Shown piece after piece: positions 51,289-59,923 of a stretch of 64,000 bases of DNA. Source of the DNA: Bacillota bacterium (GTDB lineage: Bacteria; Bacillota; Sulfobacillia; JACIYH01). Numbering within the stretch: the first letter of the stretch is position 1; the number at the start of each line of letters is the position of its first letter. The notes beneath the pieces were generated by a model. That model searched no databases and was not told the origin of the DNA. It saw only the letters and a program-made list of their open reading frames with translations. The stretch is taken from contig JBFLXJ010000017.1 of assembly GCA_040757085.1 (NCBI GenBank), positions 276,544 to 340,543 on the forward strand, written 5' to 3'. The position numbers were made by a program, and so were the translations under genes.

Positions 51289-51672
51289 GTGACAGCCCTG
51301 AATCAGGTTTACAGGTGTGGCGTTTGCGGGAACGTGGTCGAAGTCTTGCATACCGGCAAGGGTACACTAGTTTGCTGTGGCCAGCCGATGGAGCTTCTTC
51401 CGGAAAGGACTGAGAAGGACGAGTACCGGGAGAAGCACGTGCCGGTGGTGGAGGGGGCGGGCGAGGGTATCAAGGTGACCGTGGGTTCGGTGCCGCACCC
51501 CATGGAGGAAAAGCACTACATCGAGTGGGTCGAGGTGCTGGCGGGCGGACGGGTGTGCCGCAAGGTCTTGCGGCCCGGCGATGCTCCCGAGGTTCTCTTC
51601 GGGGGGCAGGCGGCGGGAGGGACGGTGCGGGCCTACTGTAACCTCCACGGCTTGTGGAAGGCAACCTTTTAG
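51289..51672 (+). CDS. dfx: Desulfoferrodoxin (superoxide reductase, two-iron type)
   Basis: 127 residues. The N-terminal desulforedoxin iron site is YRCGVCGN plus VCCGQPM (four Cys); the C-terminal superoxide reductase site has [24 protein letters not shown] and YCNLHGLWK, supplying the His4-Cys ligand set. It reduces superoxide to peroxide without making oxygen, a hallmark of anaerobes. GTG 51289 is chosen because it begins the family sequence (TALNQVYRC). Followed by rubrerythrin, which removes the peroxide. Confidence 0.95.
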   Translation: MTALNQVYRCGVCGNVVEVLHTGKGTLVCCGQPMELLPERTEKDEYREKHVPVVEGAGEGIKVTVGSVPHPMEEKHYIEWVEVLAGGRVCRKVLRPGDAPEVLFGGQAAGGTVRAYCNLHGLWKATF

Positions 51673-51745
51673 GTTTACTTAGGCCCGCGTGGTGAGGCGG
51701 ACAGGGGTCACCTCCAGCATGCGGGAGACCGGAGGGGGAGTGACG

Positions 51746-52279
51746 GTGGAACTGAAGGGGTCCAAAACGGAGCGCAACCTGAAGGCAGCCCTGGCCGGGG
51801 AATCGGAAGCCCGTTCGCGCTACACCTTCTTCGCCTCGGTGGCCAAGAAAGAAGGTTTCGAACAGATTGCTGCCGTTTTCCTGGAGACGGCGGAGAACGA
51901 AAGGGAGCACGCCAAGCTGTGGGCCAGGGCTCTCGGCCTGATCGGTGACACTGCCGCAAACCTGGAGGCGGCGGCGCAAGGAGAGCACTACGAGTGGACG
52001 TCCATGTACCGGGACTTCGCCCGGGAGGCCCGCGAGGAAGGTTTCGACGAGATCGGCCGGCTGTTCGAAGAGGTGGCCAGGGTAGAAGAAGCGCACGAGC
52101 AGCGCTATCGTCAGCTCCTGGCCCGGGTGAGGGAGGGTACGGTGTTCCGCCGGGCGGTGCCCATCCGCTGGCGCTGCCGCAACTGCGGCTACGTGTACGA
52201 GGGGACGGAAGCGCCCGAGGTATGTCCGGCCTGCGCCCACCCCCGTGCCTTTTACGAGCCTGCCGCGGAGAACTACTGA
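51746..52279 (+). CDS. Rubrerythrin
   Basis: 177 residues. A ferritin-like diiron helical domain with [32 protein letters not shown] and the second [14 protein letters not shown] (both E-x2-H motifs), then a C-terminal rubredoxin domain [33 protein letters not shown]-linked peroxidase in anaerobes. GTG 51746 after GGAGGGGGAGTGAC. Second gene of a putative dfx-rbr-52303 operon. Confidence 0.95.
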   Translation: MELKGSKTERNLKAALAGESEARSRYTFFASVAKKEGFEQIAAVFLETAENEREHAKLWARALGLIGDTAANLEAAAQGEHYEWTSMYRDFAREAREEGFDEIGRLFEEVARVEEAHEQRYRQLLARVREGTVFRRAVPIRWRCRNCGYVYEGTEAPEVCPACAHPRAFYEPAAENY

Positions 52280-52302
52280 GCGGCGGGGGTGGGGGTGCGA
52301 AG

Positions 52303-53550
52303 GTGAAGAAGTGGCGTTGCCGGGTGTGCGGATACGTGCACGAGGGTCCGGTGCCGCCGGAAGTGTGCCCGGTGTGCGGGGCTCCGGCCAGCGAGTTTGA
52401 GGAAATCGTCGAGACGGCGCCTGCCTCCGGGGCAGTGACTCCCCCCGTGGGAGAGGTGGCTTCCCCGGTGGCGGCGGGGGTACCCGTGGGAGGGGCAGCC
52501 GCTCCGGTGGCCCCCCTGGCCGCGGACGGGGAGGATGTCAAGAAGGCCTTGTTTGCCATTTCGTACGGGCTGTTCGTGGTGGCCTCCCGGGACGGCGAGA
52601 GGCAAAACGGGCAAACCTGCAACACCGTTATCCAGGTCACCGGCGATCCGCCCCGGGTAGCGGTGGGGCTGAATCACCGCAACCTCACCCACGATCTGGT
52701 CAAGCAAAGCGGCCTCTTGGCCGTCACCGTGCTGGGCAGGGGCAACTTTTGGCTGGTGAAGCACTTCGGTTTCCAGTCGGGGCGCCAGGTGGACAAACTG
52801 AAGGATGTTAACTACTTCCCGGGCCCGCTTACCGGGTGTCCGGTGGTGGCGGACGGCGTGGCCTACCTGGAGTGCCGGGTCCGTCCGGAGATGAGCACCG
52901 ACGTGGGGACTCACACCCTGTTTGTGGCCGACGTGGTGGGCGGCAAGGTGCTCCGGGACGTTGCTCCCCTGACTTATTCCGATTACCGGCGGAGCAGGGG
53001 GCGGCCTGATGTCGATGACCTGGATACCCTGGACGTGGTAGCCGCGCTCAACCTTGAGTACGGGGCCAACCGCCGCTACCGGGCGCAGCTTGAGGATCTG
53101 CCCTTCCCTGCCCTGGTACGCGTGCTGGAAGGGGTCATGCGCACCGAGGGGGACCACGTCGACGACGCCGTCCGGTACCTGTTGGGCAGGCTGCCCCAGG
53201 GGTCGGGGCTGGCCCGGGCGCTGCTTTACCTGAAGATGAACCTGGAGTTTGAAGAGACCGCCCGGGACACTTACCTGGCCTTTGCCCGGGAAGTGAAGGA
53301 TCCCGGCCTGCGGGAGATGTTCGGGGCCCAGGCGCGGGCGGAAATGGGGCACGTCAACATATTCCGCCGGCTGATCGAGGAGATGGAAGCCGGCGAGTTC
53401 CGGGTGGTGCTGTTCTGCCCCGTGTGTGGGTGGGAAGTCGACTTCGGTACCTCGCCCCGGGTGGGGCAAGAGGAGGTGTGCGGCCGGTGCGGGGTCAGGC
53501 TGCGGCTGGGGCTCGAGCGCGGCAGCTGGGTGGCGGTTGACGCTGGGTGA
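52303..53550 (+). CDS. Rubredoxin / flavin-reductase / ferritin-like / zinc-ribbon fusion protein
   Basis: 415 residues from GTG 52303. Order: a rubredoxin-like N-terminus (WRCRVCGYVHEGPVPPEVCPVCGAP, about 3-28), an Ala/Pro/Val linker, a flavin-reductase (FMN-binding split-barrel) domain (about 75-235) with ALFAISYGLFVVAS and QTCNTVIQVTGDPPRVAVGLN, a short ferritin-like helical domain (about 265-355: LYLKMNLEFEETARDTYLAFAREVKDPGLREMF ... HVNIFRRLIEEME), and a C-terminal ribbon FCPVCGWEVDFG ... EEVCGRCGVRL. High-molecular-weight rubredoxins (Hrb) combine the first two; the last two are extra. It is probably an electron carrier for oxygen or NO detoxification. Confidence 0.85.
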   Translation: MKKWRCRVCGYVHEGPVPPEVCPVCGAPASEFEEIVETAPASGAVTPPVGEVASPVAAGVPVGGAAAPVAPLAADGEDVKKALFAISYGLFVVASRDGERQNGQTCNTVIQVTGDPPRVAVGLNHRNLTHDLVKQSGLLAVTVLGRGNFWLVKHFGFQSGRQVDKLKDVNYFPGPLTGCPVVADGVAYLECRVRPEMSTDVGTHTLFVADVVGGKVLRDVAPLTYSDYRRSRGRPDVDDLDTLDVVAALNLEYGANRRYRAQLEDLPFPALVRVLEGVMRTEGDHVDDAVRYLLGRLPQGSGLARALLYLKMNLEFEETARDTYLAFAREVKDPGLREMFGAQARAEMGHVNIFRRLIEEMEAGEFRVVLFCPVCGWEVDFGTSPRVGQEEVCGRCGVRLRLGLERGSWVAVDAG

Positions 53551-53598
53551 GTCCTGCTGGCGTGTGGTGCCCCGCGCTTTGGGTGGTGGGGGCGGGCC

Positions 53599-54202
53599 GT
53601 GCTTGTCGTCTGGGTGAGCGGGAGCCCCCGTGTGGAGAGCAACAGCGAGATCCTGCTCCGGGGGGTGCTGGAGGGAGCTGCTGCGGCCGGGGCCAGCGTG
53701 GAGCTTGTGCGGCTGCGGCAGCTGCGGTTCAGCCACCTGCCTCGCGTGTGGGTGGTGCCATGAGACGGGGGAATGCCGACTAGCTGACGGCATGCAGGGT
53801 CTGTACGGACGCGTAGAGGCATGTGACGTGCTTGTTGTCGCCTCACCGATCCAGTTTGGCACGGTTTCCGCTCTCACCAAAGCTTTTGTGGAGCGGTTCC
53901 AGTGTTTCTGGGCGGCGAAGTACGTGCTGGGCAGGCCTCGGATTGCAGCTGGGTCGGGGAAGCGGCTTGGGGGCGTGCTGGTGTCTGCTCTTGATCGGCG
54001 GGATCAATTCGAGTGCGCTTCCCTGGTGCTGCGAATACTGGGCAAGGTAATGAACATGGCCCACCTCGGGCACCTCAGCTTTGCGCGGCTGGAGGGTGCG
54101 GGTGAATTCTTGGGCCGGGGGGATCTGCTTGCCCGTGCTGAGGCCTGGGGGAGCTGGCTCGTGCGGCGGGATGCCTTTCCGGTGGGGGAGGGGAAGCAGT
54201 GA
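53599..54202 (+). pseudogene. NADPH-dependent FMN reductase / iron-sulfur flavoprotein, frameshifted
   Basis: GTG 53599 opens with a flavodoxin-like FMN phosphate loop (VLVVWVSGSPRVESNSEILL). The next part, ATCLACGWCHETGEC, is in a different frame: the break lies about 53720-53745. The remainder (DVLVVASPIQFGTVSALTKAFVERF ... LVSALDRRDQFE ... LGHLSFARL) is a normal flavoprotein C-terminus of ~195 residues in total. Frame A otherwise runs to a stop at 53761-53763. Could be a real inactivation or a sequencing error in the GTGTGGGTGGTG run. Confidence 0.75.
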
Positions 54203-54294
54203 ACGCATGCGCTGTTGCGGTGCTGAAACTTGCCCGGAGATCTGAGTTTGCCCCGCGGGTCCAGGAAGTGTTGACGCGGCACGGCGCCGGCTGA
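54199..54294 (+). CDS. Very short ORF, remnant of a TM1266-type regulator
   Basis: 31 residues, beginning GTGA over the preceding stop: AVLKLARRSEFAPRVQEVLTRHG. The pattern resembles the start of iron-only hydrogenase-regulator (TM1266/ACT-like) proteins, which are about 80 residues. It stops after one third, so it is probably a truncated remnant. Confidence 0.35.
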   Translation: MNACAVAVLKLARRSEFAPRVQEVLTRHGAG

Positions 54295-54370
54295 AGGGCG
54301 TGTGCCCGGTCACGCGGGTGTTTTGATGGGGCCGTTTACCCCGGCCCACCCGGTGTGCGGTGCTTCGGGG

Positions 54371-54640
54371 GTGGAGCTCGTGAGGAGGCGTCGGGCGGAG
54401 TTAATGGAAAGGCACGGGCTACTTGCGGTGGGTGAGGTTGCCGGGCAGCTGTGGTGTAGCGTGGGGAGGGTTCGCGTGTGCATCTGGCAGGGGAACCTTC
54501 CTGCAGTGGGTTATGGCGAGATCGGCGGCGCTCCCTCTCCTGATACCGCTTTGGGCACCGGGCAGCACCCATCCGTTGGGGCCGCGAGCAACGCGTGTCC
54601 GGGCTGCGCCGTTCTTTTATTGTGTAGATGCCAAAAGTGA
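54371..54640 (+). CDS. Degenerate excisionase-like HTH ORF
   Basis: 89 residues; LLAVGEVAGQLWCSVGRVRVCIWQGNLPAVGYGE has the spacing of a helix-turn-helix_17/MerR-like excisionase domain, but with unusual Cys and Gly in the recognition part. The tail is low quality. May be a real small regulator or a decayed one. The start (GTG 54371) is uncertain. Confidence 0.35.
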   Translation: MELVRRRRAELMERHGLLAVGEVAGQLWCSVGRVRVCIWQGNLPAVGYGEIGGAPSPDTALGTGQHPSVGAASNACPGCAVLLLCRCQK

Positions 54641-54650
54641 CAACAGATCA

Positions 54651-54676
54651 AGGGCCGGCATGGGGAGCCGGCCCCT
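54651..54676. terminator. Bidirectional hairpin upstream of the hemerythrin stop
   Basis: AGGGCCGGC (54651-54659) pairs with GCCGGCCCCT (54667-54676), with one bulged C. It separates the broken flavoprotein region from the converging hemerythrin gene. Confidence 0.6.
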
Positions 54677-54717
54677 GTTTCTAGCCGCCCTTCCGCCATT
54701 GGTCCGGGTGACTGCGC

Positions 54718-55467
54718 TCAATGGGTAGGGGTGAAGCAGCAGTACCCGATGGCGTCGCACCTGGACTTCATTTCGGCCCAGGTGGCCTCGTCGGTGATGA
54801 CTTCCAGCGCGGTGGGAAAGAGGATGGTGTTTTCCTTGTAGATGTGGTCGCGCAGGTGGAAGCCCACGTAGGTGGTGACCTGGGCCATCTCCTCCCGGAA
54901 GCGGGCAAACTCCATCCCGGACACGGTCTCGGCCAACTCGAGCAGGCGGTGCTTGCGGGGCCGGAGGTTGTTGTGCTCCAGCCTCATGATGCGCGGCGGT
55001 CCCGTGATACCCCGCTTCTCCAGCTCGGGGAAGAGCACCTCTTCCTCGCGGGCGTGGTGCTTTTCCGCCGCCACCAGGTGCTCGCCCAGGTGGCGGAGCA
55101 TCTCGTAGGCGGGGTTGGCAGGGTCGTACTCTTTTTCCTTCTGGATGCGTTCGTTCACGCTATCGAGCAGGTCCAGGAAGTGCAGGATCTCGTCGTGCTC
55201 CCGGTACAGGGTGTCCAGCACGTGGCCGGGGGTGAGCTTGCCCCGGACGTCCTGCAGTTGCTCGTCCAGCACCTCCAGGTGGACGGCACACAGGTGCCGC
55301 AACTGCTGGGGATCCACACCGTCCTCGATCAGCTTCTGCTCGGCCAGGGAGAGTTCGGCCGGATTGATCTTCCGCAAGAGCGCCCTGGCCTCCTCCCGCA
55401 CGGCCTCGGGCGCGCCGGGAGTGTTCAGCTTGCGCAGTACCTCCGTGAGACGTTCGACTTTCTCCAT
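54718..55467 (-). CDS. DUF438 / hemerythrin-domain protein
   Basis: 249 residues. An N-terminal DUF438 (about 5-85: LTEVLRKLNTPGAPEAVREEARALLRKINPAELSLAEQKLIEDG), then a hemerythrin-like four-helix domain (about 90-245) with the metal ligands in YREHDEILHFLDLL, AEKHHAREEEVLFPELE, MRLEHNNLRPRKHRLLE and HLRDHIYKENTILFP. Hemerythrins bind O2 or NO through a diiron site. The DUF438 plus hemerythrin form is typical of anaerobes. ATG 55467 follows GGAGG. The Rrf2-cupin gene ends 57 bases upstream. Confidence 0.92.
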   Translation of the reverse strand: MEKVERLTEVLRKLNTPGAPEAVREEARALLRKINPAELSLAEQKLIEDGVDPQQLRHLCAVHLEVLDEQLQDVRGKLTPGHVLDTLYREHDEILHFLDLLDSVNERIQKEKEYDPANPAYEMLRHLGEHLVAAEKHHAREEEVLFPELEKRGITGPPRIMRLEHNNLRPRKHRLLELAETVSGMEFARFREEMAQVTTYVGFHLRDHIYKENTILFPTALEVITDEATWAEMKSRCDAIGYCCFTPTH

Positions 55468-55524
55468 TTCGCATACCTCCTTGAAGCCACCCGCTGTTTG
55501 TGACCCGCACGCCCTGAGCTTTGT

Positions 55525-56085
55525 CTAGTGCGCGAGGTGGGCGGGGTTGGGCGTCTTGATCACCAGTACCTGGAAGACCTCCCCGCGGTCGGCCCGCAGG
55601 GCGTGGGGGATCTCCTTGGGACTCACTACCAGGTCGGTTTCCCCCACGGAGGCGCTTTCGTCCCCGATGAGCACGGTGCCCTGACCTTTCACCACGTAGA
55701 ACAGCACGTCCACCGGCGTGACGAGGTAGTCCGATACCGTCCGGGCCAGTCCCTGGAAGACGGGGTGCAGCGGGCAGGGCCGGGCGGGGTCGCATTCGCC
55801 CGGCCACAGCAAGCACCGGTTGTAGACGATGGGGCCCTCCACGGCCTCCACCACATCGTGCAGGGTGATACGGGCGGGAGGGCGGGCAAGCCGGATTCCT
55901 CCCCGGGCCCCGCGGGTGGCAACGACCAGGCCGGCCCGGGCCAGGGCCTGGGCGATCTTGGCCAGGTAGGGCGCCGGCGCACCCCGACGGGCGGCCACCC
56001 CTTTGATGTCGCCGCTGTGGCCGGGCTGCTGGGCCAGGTCGAGCACCAGCCGGATGGCGTAGTCAGACTGCCTGCTCAGCCTCAT
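55525..56085 (-). CDS. Rrf2-family regulator fused to a truncated cupin domain
   Basis: 186 residues. N-terminal Rrf2 winged helix (MRLSRQSDYAIRLVLDLAQQPG, YLAKIAQALARAGLVVATRGARGGIRLA) with the three Cys that ligate an Fe-S cluster in NRCLLWPGECDPARPCPLHP (about 95-114). At about residue 125 the sequence changes to a cupin-like half: VDVLFYVVKGQGTVLIGDES, LVVSPKEIPHALRADRGEVFQVLVIKTP. The first cupin strands with their metal-binding histidines are missing. An Rrf2-cupin fusion by deletion is the simplest explanation. ATG 56085 follows GGAGGAGGCGAGG and overlaps the MarR stop (ATGA). Confidence 0.8.
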   Translation of the reverse strand: MRLSRQSDYAIRLVLDLAQQPGHSGDIKGVAARRGAPAPYLAKIAQALARAGLVVATRGARGGIRLARPPARITLHDVVEAVEGPIVYNRCLLWPGECDPARPCPLHPVFQGLARTVSDYLVTPVDVLFYVVKGQGTVLIGDESASVGETDLVVSPKEIPHALRADRGEVFQVLVIKTPNPAHLAH

Positions 56086-56672
56086 GTCCTCGCCTCCTCC
56101 TCCGACCTCGTAGGCGAGTCCGCGGGCGCTGCCTCTACCGGCAGGCTGCGGCCGGTGAGTTGTACGTGGAGTTCGTTCAGGGGGCACCAGGGGACGTGCT
56201 CGGTGCCGCACTGCAGGCACACCCGCTCCAGGTCGGCCGGCTCCTGCAGGGCCGCGTGCAGGAAGCCGCGCAGCCCTGCCTCCAGCGCCTGCCGGGCCCC
56301 GGGATCCATGCGCTGGAGGATGCGGAGCAGGGCCAGGTTGCGCTTGCGGGTAACTTCGGCAAGGGTTTCCTGCCCGCGCGGGGTGAGGGCCAGGCGTACC
56401 TGGCGGCGGTCGCCCGTGCGGGGCAGGCGCACCACCAGTCCGCGTGCTTCCAGGCGGTCCACCAGTTTGGTGGCAGCGGGATTGCTAATGCGCAGCCCTC
56501 CCGCCACGTCCGTGACGGTCCTCCCGGGGTGAGTGGCGATGTAGTGAAGACAGGCGAGCTGGCTGGCGGAAATCTGGCCGTTCCCGCCGCCGAGACGGGG
56601 CAGCACGCGGGAGAAGAGTTCCGTGAGCTTGGTCTGAACAGTGGTGGCGTCTGGAGACGGCGTCCCCGGCAT
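56082..56672 (-). CDS. MarR-family transcriptional regulator
   Basis: About 196 residues. MarR winged helix (about 25-120): ISASQLACLHYIATHPGRTVTDVAGGLRISNPAATKLVDRLEARGLVVRLPRTGDRRQVRLALT. A C-terminal extension has RVCLQCGTEHVPWCPL with three Cys, possibly a metal or redox site. ATG 56672 is preferred because AAGGAGG lies just upstream; ATG 56696 also exists. First gene of the two-gene operon with the Rrf2-cupin gene. Confidence 0.88.
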   Translation of the reverse strand: MPGTPSPDATTVQTKLTELFSRVLPRLGGGNGQISASQLACLHYIATHPGRTVTDVAGGLRISNPAATKLVDRLEARGLVVRLPRTGDRRQVRLALTPRGQETLAEVTRKRNLALLRILQRMDPGARQALEAGLRGFLHAALQEPADLERVCLQCGTEHVPWCPLNELHVQLTGRSLPVEAAPADSPTRSEEEART

Positions 56673-56714
56673 CCCGTTGCTGGCCTCCTTTCGCATGACG
56701 CTAAACCTGGTTAA

Positions 56715-56743
56715 AATATAATCGTGTTAATGGGTCCTGTCAA
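56715..56743 (-). promoter_or_regulatory. Promoter and AT-rich operator of the marR operon
   Basis: On the minus strand, TTGACA (56743-56738) and TATATT (56720-56715) with a 17-base spacer. The spacer and -10 contain TTAACACGATTATATTTTAA, an AT-rich imperfect palindrome in a GC-rich background, a good MarR autoregulation site. Confidence 0.75.
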
Positions 56744-56897
56744 CGTCCTGCTCGGCAAAACCTGGCCGGCAGCACTGGAGTGCCGGCGCCCCAGGTGCTG
56801 GCGTTGACGTTCATCAATGCCGGGGGGACGATGGTCTTCCTAAGCTGAAGGCGGGGGCGAAGTTCCTGCCACCCCCATCCGGGAAGGAGGGTTTTCT

Positions 56898-57521
56898 ATG
56901 GGCGTGTTCGACAGGGTGGTTCTCCTTGCCACCGGCCTGGTGGCTGCCTACCTGGTATGGTTCTTCGCCGGCCAGCACCGGCGAGCCGGGGGTGAGGCCA
57001 GCCACAACGTTTACTACATGGTCTCATTTGGCGTTCTCCTGGTGGCCGGACTGCTGCTCATCGGGTTCGGCTACGGTGTCCTGGTCAGCCCCCTGGTGGT
57101 GATCGTGGCGGCCCTGATTCCCCTGGCCCTGGCCACGGGCTTGGTGGTCCAGTACTTTCCCCGCTACGGGGGCACGTACCTGAACTTCGCCGTGGTGGGG
57201 CTGCTGGGCATAGCCCTGACCCGCTTTGTGGGACCGGCTGGCTTGGGCACCGCCGTGCTCGCCATCGTGCATTCCGTGGCCGGCCTCACCATCTTCTTCC
57301 TGCCCCTAGTAGCCGTCCGGCGGGGTCGGGCGGCGCCGTTCTTCGCCCTGGTCACGGTGGGCGGCACCCTGATCGGGATCGGGGGGATTGCCCTGGCCTT
57401 CCTCAAAGCGGGGAGACCCATTCTGCCCGCCAGCTTCATCTTCGCCATTCTCGCTCCTCTGCTATTCCTCATGACCCTCAGCTTCGCCCTGGGATTCGCC
57501 AGGAGCAAGCCGGCAGGGTAA
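56898..57521 (+). CDS. Multi-pass membrane protein of unknown function
   Basis: 207 residues with about six or seven hydrophobic segments (VVLLATGLVAAYLVWFFAG, VSFGVLLVAGLLLIGFGYGVL, PLVVIVAALIPLALATGLVV, FAVVGLLGIALTRFVG, FFALVTVGGTLIGIGGIAL, FAILAPLLFLMTLSFALGFA). No conserved charged residues in the membrane are evident beyond a few. ATG 56898 follows GGAAGGAGGG. Expressed away from the MarR gene. No family recognised. Confidence 0.75.
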   Translation: MGVFDRVVLLATGLVAAYLVWFFAGQHRRAGGEASHNVYYMVSFGVLLVAGLLLIGFGYGVLVSPLVVIVAALIPLALATGLVVQYFPRYGGTYLNFAVVGLLGIALTRFVGPAGLGTAVLAIVHSVAGLTIFFLPLVAVRRGRAAPFFALVTVGGTLIGIGGIALAFLKAGRPILPASFIFAILAPLLFLMTLSFALGFARSKPAG

Positions 57522-57561
57522 GCGTAAACCGCAAAGGGGCGGCCGCTAGGAATGGGGGCAC

Positions 57562-57764
57562 GGGACGGCTGCGGGGCCGGGTGGCCGTCTGCTCACCCTG
57601 GGTGAGATGGCTGCCCTCATCGGCAGCACCCGGGAGGTGGTGTGCCGCTTGCTCTACCGCCTGGCCGAGGAAGGTTTGATCAGGATCAGCCGCACGGAAC
57701 TCAGTATAGTCGACCCGGCAGGGCTGGCCGACCTGGCCGGTGTGCAAATTGACCATGGTCAATG
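57562..57764 (+). pseudogene. Crp/Fnr-family regulator, C-terminal HTH remnant
   Basis: A frame with no start covers GRLLTLGEMAALIGSTREVVCRLLYRLAEEGLIRISRTELSIVDPAGLADLAGV and stops at 57762-57764. This is the C-terminal winged helix of a Crp/Fnr regulator, with the recognition helix STREVVCRLLYRL. The whole cyclic-nucleotide or Fe-S sensor domain is missing. It lies beside an NrfA remnant, fitting a lost nitrite-reduction control unit. Confidence 0.75.
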
Positions 57765-58005
57765 AGTGCGCGCCGTCCTGGTTTTTTACGCCGCCGTGGT
57801 GCTGGCTGACGGCCTGTGGCCGGCCCGCCATCCCAACACTGATCCCGCTTGCGCCCACTGGGGCCGCATCTCCCTGGAGCAGGTGGCCTTCTTCACCGTC
57901 GCTGTACTCACCCTGGGTTCGAGGCCTTCCTGGCCGAGGACGCCATCCGCGCACCCTATCATACCGTGGCGCAACTCGCTGTCATCGGGGTGGGGGAGAT
58001 CATGG

Positions 58006-58680
58006 CTAGCGTGCCTGTGCTGCAACGGCGGCCAGCGCGGCAGCCCGGGCCTGATGGGCGAGGTCGATGGCTTTGCCCAGGGTGGCCATGATCGTCTGGG
58101 GGTTGTGGAAGCCGGTGGAGTTCTCCGCCGAGCACCAGTCCCAGTACCACTGGGCTTCGCGGTGCAGGTCCTGAGCCCTGCGGATCAGCTCGGCGTCGAC
58201 GCCCGGAGTCTGACGTGCGTTGGCAATAGCGTCGATAGCACCCGCCAGGGCCTGGCCGGCGCGGTCGAGCAGGTCCTTCACGCGGTCCTGGGTGTAGAAC
58301 ACCCGCTGCTTGAGGAGTTCTACGTCCTCAGTGTGGCATACGGTGCACGTGCCCTCCAGGTGGCGCAGGGGACTGCTCCACCAGTGGGAAGTGACCTTGA
58401 CGTTCCCTTCGCGCCGGTAGGGCATGTGGCAGTCGGCACAGGCCAGCCCCTGCTGCCTGGTGGACGCTGCCCTGAAACACTTCGAAGTCGGGGTGCTGGG
58501 CTTTGAGAAGAGGCGTGCCCGCGCTGGGATGGACCCAGTCGCGGAATCCCAGGTCCTGGTAGTAGGCGTATTCGTCTTCGGGATCGAAGCCTTTGTCCCA
58601 CGGGAAGGTCAATGTTCGGCTTGGCCAAGGCCAGCGAAGGAACGTCCAATCGGTGCGGGGCCCCGTCACTGTTTCCAGTC
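58006..58680 (-). pseudogene. nrfA: Ammonia-forming cytochrome c nitrite reductase NrfA, C-terminal remnant
   Basis: Minus-strand sequence SRTLTFPWDKGFDPEDEYAYYQDLGFRDWVHP ... GTPLLKAQHPDFEVFQGSVH, then after a one-base frame change near 58440, LACADCHMPYRREGNVKVTSHW (a CxxCH heme site), SPLRHLEGTCTVCHTED (another CxxCH) and a helical tail ending QTIMATLGKAIDLAHQARAAAL. This matches the last third of NrfA. The remaining N-terminus with three hemes and the catalytic lysine is gone; the break is where the IS-like sequence begins (about 58690). Confidence 0.82.
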
Positions 58681-58761
58681 AGAGAGTATGCCGGAGGATG
58701 AATTGTCCATATCTGTGTCATTCTACATCTATCGCCGAATTCCTCCTAATTTGGACGGAAT

Positions 58762-59923
58762 TTGCAGTCTCGTTTGACGCTTACCTTCCGGCAACTGGGG
58801 CTGGCTGCCGTACTGGAGAGCGGGCGCGAGATCGTGGATCGGGGGACCAACCTGGAGTTGGGGTCGGGCCGTTTGCACGCCACCGTGACGGCCAAGCCGG
58901 TGATGGGTGTACCCGGGCAACCGGCCGGACGTCACCCAGTTCGAGTCGGTGGTGGACGAACTGGTGGAGCGGTACAAGGCCCTGGCGGGCGAGTGCCTGG
59001 ACGTGACGGTCATCTTGGACAAGGGGAAGAACTCCCGGGACAACGTAGCCCGGCTCTCGGAGGCGCTGGGGTTCGTGGGGTCGCTGGTTCCCAGCCAGCA
59101 TCCCGATCTCCTGGCGGTGCCGAGGTCAGAGTTCCGGCCCCTGGAAGGCCCCGAGTTTGGCGGTGTGCTGGCCTACCGGACGCGCAAGGAGGTGTTCGGG
59201 AGACTCTTCACCGTGGTGGTGACGTACAACGAGGCGCTTTACCTGGGGCAGATGCAGGGCCTGGTATTGGCCCTGCGCAAGGCAAACGAGGGCCTGCGGG
59301 AACTGAAGAGGAAGCTGGACGAGAGGTACTCCCGGCCAAAGCCCTGCGGCAAGCCCCCCACGGTGGCCACTGTGCGGGCCCAGGTGCGTAAGATCCTGCG
59401 CAAACCCCTGGACCAGATGGTGAAGTGGCAGGTGAGGGAGGAGGGCGGGCGCATCATCCTGGAGTACGAGATCGACCATGAGGCCCGGGACGAGTACGTG
59501 GAGAAGTACTTCGGCAAGAACATCCTGTTTACCAACCGGGAGGAGTGGACTACGGAACAGATCGTGCTGGGTTACCGGGGGCAGGGCTGCATCGAGGCGT
59601 CGATCAGGACCATGAAGGATCATCACTTCATCGGCTGGAGCCCCATGTACCACTGGACGGACCAGAAGATCCGGGTGCATGCTTTCTACTGTGTACTGGC
59701 GCTGACGCTGACCTCGCTCCTGCGCCGCCGGCTGGCGCTGGCCGGGCTGGACATGAGCATCGCCGCTATTCTGGAGCAACTCGGGGGCATCTACGAGGTG
59801 GCTCACATCTACCCACCCAAGGCGCGCAGGAAGGACACCTTCACCCTCTCGGAAATGAACGAGGTGCAGCGTAAGTTGGCCCAAACCCTGAACCTGGAGG
59901 CGATGCACAGGCTGGCCAGTTAG
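58762..59923 (+). pseudogene. IS1634-like transposase, 5'-damaged
   Basis: The C-terminal two thirds (from about 58907) are clear: VYPGNRPDVTQFESVVDELV, VTVILDKGKNSRDN (first catalytic Asp), GKNILFTNREEWTTEQIVLGYRGQGCIEASIRTMKD (second and third positions), WTDQKIRVHAFYCVLALTL. The N-terminal third is missing or out of frame, with a frame change near 58905, where TGA blocks the upstream frame. An Asn (FTN) stands where an Asp is common. The element is probably immobile. Its left edge coincides with the break in nrfA; inverted repeats were not identified. Confidence 0.85.

Noticed and set aside
57766..58005. Possible gene fragment (FEAFLAEDAIRAPYHTVAQLAV)
   Set aside because: Protein-like in part but split over frames and unrecognised; too short to support a call.
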